Positions 38,488 through 50,400 of a stretch of DNA of 64,000 nt are shown in pieces. A program made the position numbers and the translations under genes. Every line of letters begins with the position of its first letter. The first letter of the stretch is position 1. This stretch comes from Chaetorhynchus papuensis (Eukaryota; Chordata; Aves; Passeriformes; Rhipiduridae): the NCBI GenBank assembly GCA_013396525.1, contig VWYX01000342.1, positions 186,001-250,000 of the forward strand. The letters are read 5' to 3'. The notes beneath the pieces are model-generated. The model did no database searches. It was not told the DNA's origin and was given only the letters and a program-made list of their open reading frames with translations.

Positions 38488-41400
38488 CTGAGAGGAGGAA
38501 AAAGCAACAAGAAGTTAGGGACTCTTAAGCAAACTCACAGTTCAAGAGATGTGTCACCCCCATATAGATATGCCTTCAATTGCCACTATTGCTGAATTAA
38601 ATTAATGCCCTTTTGGCTTGGCATTGCTTCTTCTAAATTCTTTTGAGATGTCTGGTTTGTGGGCAGACCTTTCAGGCATCTCTTGAAATTATCCCCCCAT
38701 TATTTTGCCTAAAGTGTAACTGACTCCTATGAGCTTTTAATATCTTAATTTACTGCTGATGCTCTGAATCTTACAAACCAAAAGCATTTTGATAGCACTG
38801 GATCTCCATAAATAGCATCTCCACATAATAATGTAGTGTAGAATGACAGTAAACAAATTATTTCAACAGTGGATATTTTGAGCTATGCACAGAAATAATA
38901 TAATCTGTGCTGAATGTAGCAGAGGCTGTCTTGCATCTTAAAGCAGATAACCAGAGCCAAAACTGGCCTAAACTTTGTGCTTGCAAAGCATCACTTTGTT
39001 TTTTCCATAATGTGGAGGGCATGGGCTGAAAAATTATAGGGAGGAAAAGATGCAACAACCAGGTATCCCTTCGGACTCCATGAGCTAAAGGTCAAGGGTG
39101 AAGCTGCAAAGATAAAGAAGCAAGGCAACTCCCAGCCAGACTGGGAAAGTCTGCTTCAGCGGCTCACATTAGTGCTGTTCAGAGAATGGGCAGTAGGTAG
39201 AGCTAAAGTAGCGAGAAATGAGGAGAGAGCTTGTCTCTCATTTTCTCGAGTATGTTGTCCTAATGAGCTCTCTTTCTTATCTCTTCCACTGTAGTGAAGC
39301 TGGAATTAATTCTCTGAACCTGGGCAAGATCGCTGCATGCCAGCAGTAAGGTGGAGTACCCTGGGAAGCAATGTTTTCTACAAGTGACATTTTTGATGGC
39401 TGTTTACAAGACCTCGGTGAAGTCATCTCCAAAAATTCCTTGTTAAAGGATCATTTAAGAATTAAGCGTACTACTTGAACTATGATTTCATAAAAAACTT
39501 TTCTTAGAAATAAACCAACTAAAAATAAACAGAAAAAAGTAACCCATCCCTGGAAAAGTCATGATATCAAGCCATAAAAGAGCGTAAAAGGAGAAATGGA
39601 TTGCAGACAGAAATCAGAACAGTTTCACTCATTAAAACAGAAACAGGCATGTTGAGGCTTATCAGGATGATCTTTTCAAAGCACGCAAGAATGTTCATGA
39701 ATTGCAGCGAATAACTCCACGTCCCATGGCAAATTTCTGACTACTGAGAGCCTTTCAAATGTATGCATTTACTAACCAGTGGCTTCACATCTAAGTACAG
39801 GGTTAAAATCATGGATCCCTGAAATAAGTGGGAGCTGTATGACCAAATTCTCTGCAGAGATAGTCTTAACTTCTAATTCACAGAAGTGTTACAGAGGGTA
39901 TTTAAGTACTTTCTACAAGGAATTTGGTTTGGGTTTGTAGACATCTGGGGCACAAGATGCTGTAGTGACCTCTCGAGGGTCCATCCAATATTTGTGTTGG
40001 TGCATTCTGTATTCAAGCAGCAGTTCACAGGATGGCTTTCAGGCATATATATTTCATCATTCAGAGTAATTTTGGGTGCTAATGGATACAATAATCTCAA
40101 TGTCTAGGAGACTAATCCAGTAATGGCCATAGACCAAATATAAATATATTAAATTTTCTGTAATAACTTTGATAGACACTAAACAATCTTCTGGAACTCA
40201 ATCAGACTCTTTTTGGTTTTTAATGTACGCTTTGTGTATGGGTGTTTCAGGATAATTTCCTTTCCCCAGACTACTGTACAGAGGCATTAATGTCACATAT
40301 GGTCTCTTTTCTAAATTGGTATCTTCTAAATGCTTCGTGCCCCACGCAGAGTGCAGACACCCAGAGTCTGAAGCATGCTTGTCCTTTGATTCAGCATCAG
40401 TGGCGCAAGATGGAATAGAAATAAGCAGCGTTTCTGATTAGCAAAATCCTCTGCATCAATGAGGACATCATGCAAGAAGCATCCCTCCACCCTGTTCCAA
40501 CCATGCATTCAACAAAAGCAATTCTCACTTTACCTGTAATGCTCCACCACTGATGAGGAAAGGGCCTTAGAAGACATTATCTACACCACAAACACATGAA
40601 TGCTTGTGTCAATTCCAGGGAGCACATTATAACCATATTAACAAGACTTGCCAAGACATGTAGCTATGACATTATTTGCCTGCAATTTAGCTAAGTTGGC
40701 AAACTGAGTAGTTCAGCTGTATTAAAAATCAGAATGTGAATGTTATTTTTTATTATTTTATTATTTTTACACAAGAAAAGATATGCCAGTATTTAAAAAC
40801 CTAGTGTTATCAAAAAATTCCTGTGGAGTATCACAATAAGATGTGTATTTTTAGAGAACAAAGTCAAACGTATTAAAACTCAAAGAAATAAAAAGAAAAT
40901 TGTTGTATTCCCTTAATGCCCAATAAACCATCACATTACAAACTTTGATTACATTAAGAACTTCAGTCCTTTCTAGGAATAATTTCTGCATGGGATTAAG
41001 CTCATAATTTTTGAAGAATGTCTATGAGCAAGTTTCTTTTAACTTTACTACTTTTTATCTGAAACAGTTTGTTTTACTTCAAGAACACCTTGCAAAACCT
41101 CCAGCACGAAGTCTTCTTAAGTATTAGCCTGATAAAAAGCCCTGAGTCCAACAAAGCATTTAAGCATATTTTTATGATTAATCCCAAGACCAAGGATCTA
41201 AAGACTGATCTGTCATAAGTACAGAAAGGAATTCTCTGTCTGCTGCAGAAAGGGCATGATGCTGCCCTCCTCTACTATTAAATCAACAACAGCACTGTGA
41301 TCGGTGGATATTAAAGATGCTGTTTGTGGAACACTGCTGGCAGATGTGTTCCTACAGGGAAGAGATGAATGAACAGCTTGATCAGGGCAGCTGGGTGCAC

Positions 41401-44400
41401 TGCACACCACACCTGACCTGGCAGCAGGGACAGGCAGCCTGGGGAGACAGGCAGCAGCCGTGTGGTCCCAGTGCAGCTGTGAACAGCAGTCCTGAGAGCA
41501 AGCTCAGGTGCTATCAGTTATCAGGAATTTCTAAGATAACTCATTTTTACTGTATTCAAAGCAGATGTACTTTGTGTATGTTGTCAATAACCAATAAAGT
41601 TTTAAACTCTTAAAATACCTAATGCACAATCCCTCATGCTAATGGATGCACTGAATATTGGTCAACAAGAAAACAAGTGTAATTCTTAAAAAAAAGGGGT
41701 GTGTGTGCCTAACTGAAGTAGGTAACGATCACCAATAAAAAAATAAAAGGGATTTCCTGGAAACTCAATGAAGGAGAGTGTGCCATCATAAATGAGACAC
41801 TGGGGGCTTAAAAATAATTTATACTTAAGAAACAACATAACTTTCCTCCTAGTGAAATCATCTACTTCATATGTCAACATTTTTTCTAATAAATATTTTA
41901 AAGCAAGTAAACACACCTTTGAGTTAAATATGTGCGCAGATTTTATTTCCACTATATTTATGAAAGAGTATTGTGTAATAATGCTATGTGACTTTACACA
42001 GGACAAAAACATGCACTCACAAAACCAGAGTAATGAAAAAAATCTGAACTGTGTAAATGCATTTCTGAAATATTATCTTAGACACAACCAAACTTGCAAA
42101 TCATTCCAGCTGCTCTCTTTCTTTGCTCCCTTAAAGTCTTCTTAAAATGAGCACATTTTCATGGCATGAATGGAATACAGATGATGCCTTTTATTACATA
42201 TACCATTGACATCTAAATAAATAAGCAGTAGATATGGCTATTTGTAGAAGGGCAAGACAATGCATACTCTGGGAACACAATATCCATTTCCGAGTAGGCT
42301 CCATTTGTTGTTTTACCCATAAATGTTTTACAGTTAGATGAAAGGAGTTTAACCAAGACAATCAGCTGTGGACTTGGACTCTGAAGACTTGATTCCTATT
42401 TCCAGCTGTACTGCCAGCTTTCATGTTACCTTGGGTGAAGAACGTCATCTCTCTGTGCTTTGGCTACCCTGTGTTTACAATAGGATAATAAGCAAAATTT
42501 GCCTTCATCAAGCCTATTTCATTTAGTATGGGAACATGCAGAGGTCAGATCTATACATTGGATGTATTGCATGTTAGGTAAGGATTCTTATTAAACAGTA
42601 ACATATGTTCTAAAAGTACTGGCACTATACGAACTGATGACATCTTCTCACATTAACCTTTGAGTAGAAACACTTACTGTGCCTTTCACACAAACCTAAG
42701 TATTCACAGATGCACTGGGTTGCAGTGCAAGAACTCACCTGTGTGGCTGTTTCGTTTGCAATAAGTATTCGTCGTGGATTTTGATTTGGATGTTAGGTAG
42801 GTTGAATTGGAGCCGATGGAACTAGAGGATAAGGATTTCCCAAGATTATCAGAACTCTTCTTTATAATATTGGTCGCTGTTTTGCTCCAATCTAAAAATG
42901 ATTGAGAAGTTTTACATAAATAAGTACCATAGATAATAAATGCCTAATTTATTCAATTATGATTATTTCAAATATCAGAGGCATTTCTTGGCATTGCTTA
43001 TAACAAATACCCTATCCTTTTCCCGTTAGGTATCCTCTTTGGTTCTAAACAACTATAAAATTGTTCAAACTTGATTTACTCTACCACAGCAGTTGAAATT
43101 GGTGGCTCTAACACTCTATCAATAGTTTGGCTGGACAGCAGAACTGCAAGTATGATCTGGCTTTCCAGAATGCGGGAGCGCAGAGAAGCTTTGTAGCAGT
43201 ACAGGGATACCAAACTTTCCTGACCTGAAGAGCAAAATCCAAAGGTGATAGGAAAGGGATAGATAGGATCATTTACAGTGGTCTTATCATCTGAGAGCTT
43301 GATCTCCTGCTGCTGCTGAGGAAGATACTACATACTAACAGCTAACTTGTTGTTTAGCATATTGGTGCACTATTTATATAATAAAGTTTATTCAGTAGTT
43401 CATATTTAAAGAATTTTGTCCAAACCATTCATACAATAGGCTCTTACGCTGGAACAACTTCCAATATTAAATTAAATAGCTAATACCAATAAGCTGACCA
43501 AAGAAAACTAACACTGAAAAACTCATCATAAGTGTCCCAATACCAGTAGAATAAAATTAACTACTTTTGTAACATATAATTGCAGGTAAGTGCAGGAAGT
43601 TTCACAATTTATTCATCTTGCTGTTACTCACTGGACTTCAATGAAATTCACAAAATGGAAGCTAAGTCCAAGCCAAAGACATGTGAGCCACTTTAGTTTT
43701 GATTTAAATCAAGACAAATACCTTATCCTAAATTATTGCTACAGGGGTTAGGTATGCAAGTTCACATTTGACTTATATTTCACTGTTCTGCCTGAAAACA
43801 GTGTTAGATTCATGGAGATTAAAACAAGTCCGTGGCACTGGTTAATGCCAGGCATAATGACATCACATTAATTATACCCCTGAAATATTCAAATCCTTCA
43901 TGTTTTTATTTCTACCATGTTCATACCCACAAGCTGCCCAACAGCAGCATTAAAAAAAAGAGGAAATAACTGGATCCATCTTTGTTTTTAAGTTCAGGAG
44001 CTACAGCATAAACCACATGGAAGCTGAACATATGAAACAATTTGGATGTCTGATCAGAATGAATATGATTTTCCTAATTTGTAGTAACTCCTTGAAATGA
44101 TGCATCAAAGGGCCAGTTGCCTGAATACAGCAGTCTCATGCCATCCAACATGGCCAAAGGTGCAGGAAACTATGAATGCAGTGGCCCAAGTGTTTCACTT
44201 TTCATGTGTCCAAACCAACATCTCTCCTTCTTGACTGCTGCAGATGAAGATGAACTTCAGTTCTAGAACCTAATCAGGTGTCTGTTAAAGGAATTTTCCA
44301 TGTTTCTGAGTCTCTAATAGTCTCTGAATTAAATGGCAAAGGACAGGACAGTTTAAAAAGGCAATGATAAAAGCAAAAAAGTCAGACTATTTCTATGCAA

Positions 44401-47400
44401 CTTTTAAGAATTGCTCTTACATCAGCTTAACAGTCAGCACAATTCAAAGTCAACATACTTTAATATAGGAGAAAATGAGTAAGACTGGATTTTGAATGAC
44501 AAAATTTGAATCTCTGGATCCTTATTTAATTTTTTTTTATTTTTAGGGTCTGAAGGGCCTTCCAAAACCATGCCCATAGCACAACAAAATTTACCAGCTG
44601 CCCTTAATGGAACACTGAAAGATTTGAGAATTTTTATGAAGTGATATCTGAAAAGTCCCTTGGCAATTATTAGTACTGAAGTGACAGCCTATGATTAATC
44701 TATTTTTCCACATCTCTGGCTTACCTTATATTATATTAAAAATAGCAAGCTGTTTACCCGGACTATGATAGACAACTGCAGCACCTAAGGAGAGGAGCTG
44801 TGAACTGCCTTTACCTGAATTGTCTGCCAGTCGGAATCTGCCACAACAGAGATGTCTCCTCCATTGTTTCTGCACATTTTCTTTCATAGCACAATGGAAT
44901 ACAAATATAAACAAACCTGTGACGAAAGCAAATAAACACCAAATCAAGCAGGTATTTATAAACAGATAAACTGAAGTTTGTTATCTGAAGACTGTGAAGT
45001 ACAAACAAAGAAAAAAGTTAACTTAAGACTTTGTTATTGTCATCCATGCATCATTTAAGAGGTATGGAAATTAACTGAAGTTTTCCCATCCTCTAGTTGC
45101 TATTAAGTGTCTGGAATATCAGAATACAGAGGATAGGATGCCTTTTACTGGCATTGTTGATTCAGGTTCAGCTCAGTGTTCATGCAGTTTTTCGTGCGGG
45201 TTTTTTTTTGTTTTGTTTTTGGGGGTTTTTTTTGTTTGTTTGTGGGTTTTTTTGGGTTTGTTTTTGGTTTTCTTGGTTTTGTTTTGGTGTTTTGTTTTTT
45301 GGATTTTTTTTATTGTTGGCTTAGAGAAAAATGATTAAAAGGTCTTTTCTTTGAAACAAACTACTATTTTGCATTCAACAGGACTGCAAGAGAGAGATTG
45401 CAAAGTAAACACCAACACTATTATATTAGCAAGGAGATATTTTATCTCCTGGATATGGTTCCATATGTACAGAACCATGGGCTGTGTTCTTTTAAAACCA
45501 GACATCTTGTAAATGGCACTTAAAGGTGTTCAGAAAAAGCACACTTGGATTTATGTGCATCACATGCGTGTACTTGAAACTATTATGAAAATGGTAAGAA
45601 TATGTTCACAAGTACTAATTAGGAGTCCAGCTACTTAATCCCAAAGAAAACTAACTGATTTGCACATGCAATTGTAATAAATGTGCTTAAGAATGTTTTT
45701 GCAGAGTTAATTTTTCTCATGCAATTTTGAAGTTTTTGTTTTCAAGACAGGAGATAAGCATCCTACCATGTGCTAAGGTAGGTCTTAACAGGGCGAATGG
45801 TACAATTTCATCACCTACAGATGTACTTTGGAGCTAAATATAGTAGCTGGAAATCTCATGTGCTCCTGACTCTTCTCAGGCAGGCACTGGCTGTGGAATC
45901 TTTTGTTGTTCTGTGGCTTAGACTATTTCTTGTTTTACTCGTATTCTCATGAGAGAGACAACCCAAGGCCAAACACCTGATGGCCGAAAGCTACTGCCAG
46001 ATCCCTCATTATTTTATCTTAAATGTGAATAAATGCTACATAATGTGGGCAAACGTGGTCAAATGGCTTCCTCTAAAACCATTCCTTTGTGATTGTCATG
46101 AACAGGTCTGTATACTAATGCATGTTTCAGCTAGCAGAACACAATGGCAGGGTATAGCTTGGATAAAGATGTTCTGGAGAATCAAATTATCTTCTCCAGA
46201 CTGCTGAGGTCTAATTTTGCACTTGTGCATGTCATTGAACTGGGCTTGTATTTGCTTATAGCCACCAAGCCAGGCTGAAACCTCTGAAATCAGTTAACTT
46301 TAGGTAGGGGTTGGGTCATGAAACACAATTTTTACAAAATTTTTCAAGAGCTGATGGGGAAAAAAAGGAAAAGCACATTTTAAAAAAGGCATCACCTTAA
46401 TGCATCTCAAATGTAACCTCTCTTGGATTATGGATACTGTATTTGCATTTAGTAAAATATTTTTCTATGTGGTTTGTTTAAATCACAGAGCAAGTCCAAT
46501 GCAACCACTGGCAGCTCTTACAGAGGTATGAAGTTGGTTGTGGCCCAAAGTTCCTCTAAGGGCTTCTACACAGCTTACAAGCTTAGTAAATTGATGCTAA
46601 TTAAATTGCAGTGAATGTTCTGAACAGTTAAAAAGAAAATGCATATTCCATAGTAATGCAAAACAAATGTACTGCATTAAGTACTTTGCCTTTGCCCTGT
46701 CTGGGCTTGGTCTCCAGAATTTTTTTCTCTGTATTTCATTATTCATTAAGTTTACAATGTGCTTTTAGTAGTACAGCTCTGGTTTTGCTTCCCAGAGACA
46801 AATCAGACCCTAGGCTTGGTTCTTGCTTGGCTCTGACTTGAAAGTATTTGGCTTGCCCAGGCATATATATAAAATGAGCAGCCAAAAAAGAAATGTTCCC
46901 AGATTTTTTACTCTGAGCGTCAAAGAGAGAAAAATAATTTCCTATGTAGATGAAATAGCAAAGTACAGTAACACTAGCAGTTGCTGCAATTTGCTTTTTC
47001 ATTGCCAGTGCCCAGAAAATTGCTGATGGAGGCTGCTGGTATAGCTTGAAATGCTCATGCAGCTTTCAAAAACTTGAGAGAGAATAGACATATTTACCAA
47101 TATCTCCATAACTGAGCTGCTAATACTGATGGAAGACTTGCCATATTGAAATGTTTTTTGCTGCTAGGAAATGCTTCCTGATACAGATTTGCACCATTCC
47201 ATCCCCTTACTGCTACATGAACACTGGACCAGTTATATGGGATTTTAAACATCCTCTTCCTTTATTCTTTAGCTTTGCCCAGCTCTTTCTGAACAGCAAA
47301 ATGTACTTCCAGATTGTTATCTCCTATTGCCTGATATGACATGCCTGAGCATAGACTGCATCATCATTGCTACCACAATCCATGAAAAGCTCATCACTCT

Positions 47401-50400
47401 TTTTTTCACATTTACTTCTCATCTTTTTCAGTTTCATCTTCTGACTTGACTGCCTTCCAAATATTCATTTTCCATTAAATAGTGCTATTACCCCACGGAG
47501 ACTTAAGCAGTGGTGGTCAGCCTTGTATGCACTCTGCACATACAAGCTTAACTGACTGCACTGGAAATTCTGGTTACAGAGAACTTGTTCAATTTGACCC
47601 TTGGCAAGCTTTTCAGAATTTAAATCTTTTTTCATGTTCTTCCCATACTTTTGATGTCTCTAGGCTCTTCTAAATTTCTAACACAGACACAATGCAGTAA
47701 ATACTTCATTATGCTGCTAGGGGAGTATCAGAATCTGTCCTCTGGAAAAAACAGTCTCTAGTAAGAACACCATATCCAAATATTTTTTGCCATTTTTCTT
47801 AGCATTTCAGGTTGAAACTGACCCAAACAAAAACCCACACCATTATTCTCTTTCCATGAAAGCTCAAGAAATCTTTCAGCACAGTAAATACATCTCAACT
47901 GTATCAGATAAAATCCGCACAGGGTGACATTAAGTACTTTTTCCATAAAGAGGAAATATTTTGCTGACCCTAAGAAAATTTAATTTTTATCTCAATATTT
48001 GTGTTGCATAACACATGCTCCTTCAATGATATTCTTGAGTTTGTTTATTGTTATTTCTTTTTTCAGGCAGATTTATTTTTTATATCAATATGTGTGTGGT
48101 ATAACGCATGCACTTCCAATGACCTTCTTGGGCTTTTCTCTTCATTATATTTTTAGTTGTTCTTTATAGATGTGTAGGGCAAGCACTGGTAGAGAATTTT
48201 ATGGCAGTTGAAACATATGCAAATTTTAGCTCTGAGCTGAATTATTTTTAAATGTCAGCTATATTATTTTGTAATTTTTAACCATTTGATTACAATTTAC
48301 AGCATTTTTCAGAAAGACAAACTATGCTGGAAAAGTAAAATATTGAAAACTTTAGTAAAGGAAAGGAAAATAACTGACTATAGCAGTCACTGGATTTTTC
48401 TAAAGCAGAGAGTATCCCATATGTCTCTGCTATCTCTCCACACTGAGACAGGACTGAAGTTTATTTTATGAGTTTCTTATGCCTTAATAAAATAGTTAGG
48501 AGTTTTAGAGATTTTCTACAGGAATAAATTAAGGAAAAAGGCTTCCTATATTTGTTATAATCAGTGAAAGGAAATGTTGAAGGTCATACAGCATGTGTCT
48601 CAACAGAGAACACTGCAGACTGTTAGCTAGGAAGAGCTGTCTTTATAATATAGTTCATTTTATGGAAAATGACCTTGAAACCATAATTAATTTATGTAAG
48701 ATATTCAGCCCATGTGTAGTTGGTATCATTATTCCGCATAAGGGGAAACTAATGGTGGTTTAGTATTAAAGGAAAACCTAGAGAGCTCGGATATGAGTTC
48801 CCTAGGCCAATCACGGGACACAGTAAGCCCCAGAACAGTAACAGATCAAATATTCGTTCACAGAACAAAAATTCAGCTTACCTTGCAATGAATTGAAAAT
48901 TGAGAACAGGTACAGGAAAGCAAGAGTTAAGGGACCCCAGGCAAAAAAGGCAAAGCCCCATGTCATGCCCAGGAGGAAGGTCAGGCTGACCACGCTACGG
49001 AGGTTCCTCAGGATCTCTTCCTTCAGGCTCCGATTGGTTCTTTTCCCATTCCTCCCGCAGATTTGCACCATCACCACAATAAACATGGCGACATTCATTA
49101 GAAACATGATTCCAAAGTAGCCAGCACAAGTCACATAAAAGACAACTTCATTCTTGATCCAGCAGCTGTAAAAAAATTTAAAAAATAAAAATGAGAAAAA
49201 GGATCATTTTTGGTTAATGGAAACTCTCCTCCAATTATTCATATGACTAAAGGAAAATGAGCCGATTTCTGATACCACTAATGCAGAGCTACAGTGTAAA
49301 ATGAAACCTTTTTCCATTTTCTGTTTGGAAACAGGATGAAGCCCAGAGGCACCTTAAGTGACCATGGCCTACAGTATTATCACATGAGAAATCTGAGGGC
49401 TGTACCCCATTTTAGTCAGAGCTAATTAAAAAGGTGTGAAGCAGTGGGAACTGCAATCCCATCATGAAGAAAGTACCAAGAAATTCACTGATGTCATCTG
49501 TGTGAAGCATTGAATGCTTTAATAACAGAATGGGCAAACTTGGATCTTCAGTGTCAAAAATCTCAAATTTCTGCCACTGGAGCTAAAGCAGAACTTGAAC
49601 ATGACTGGAGAAGTAGCAGGACTTTTGAGGCAGCCATTTGACAGTCAGCCATATGAGAGATCTAATTCCTCTTGCAGCAAATGGCTTGAATGCTCAGCAT
49701 GATACTATAATAAAATTAAAAAATTAAAGTTTTATTTATCATGATGAGGCTTTGCTAGGCAAGGAAAAGAGCACTCATATAAAATTTTTGGCATTTGGAT
49801 TTATTATCTGGACACCAAGAGAAGAACACAGAGGACTATTGAACTACATTGGCAAAAGGCTGGTTTATTTACAAAGGAAACTATTTTTATACAACTTCTT
49901 TCTTCACTCTTACCTAGAAAAGAGAGCTTTCATTTAAGACAAAGCAAAACAGGTATTTTTATTTTCGTGACAAAACCTATAAATTATTCTTTGCCAGAGA
50001 CATATTTGTACCTGGCATTGGGTAATGCAGATTTCCCTCCAATTTTTCTAACAGCCTTCTTCACACTGCAGATTCTAATCATTCAGAAGACAGTTTTGCC
50101 CTTTTTGCTTGCTTAATGCACCACTGACTTTTCCAAAGCATCTATAAATGCTGAATTTTAAGAGAGCAAAAGAAATACTCACAAGTCATCTCCTCCTTGC
50201 CCGTTAGCATCTCTGCCATATAACTCTTTGCCATAAATGTGACTTGCATTTGTATTAGCACTTGCTAAAACAATTGCTATCACCAGAGCTGGCAAACCTG
50301 TAACACAAGAAAGCTTGTGAGCTTTCAAATCTCCTAAACTTTCAAATTCACCATGCTAAGATGAATTATTGATGTCTCCATCCCTATAGCTTTAGTACAG

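Larger units (their letters stand above)
44917..48881 (-). other. ADGRG6: ADGRG6 intron (4.0 kb)
   Basis: This intron interrupts TM7. It contains the G/T-rich tract at 45198-45311 and a diverged local duplication at 47984-48138, both listed separately. No other exon was seen. Confidence 0.8.

Noticed and set aside
45097..45338. Plus-strand Phe/Gly/Trp-rich frames
   Set aside because: Pure translation of a G/T low-complexity tract inside an intron.
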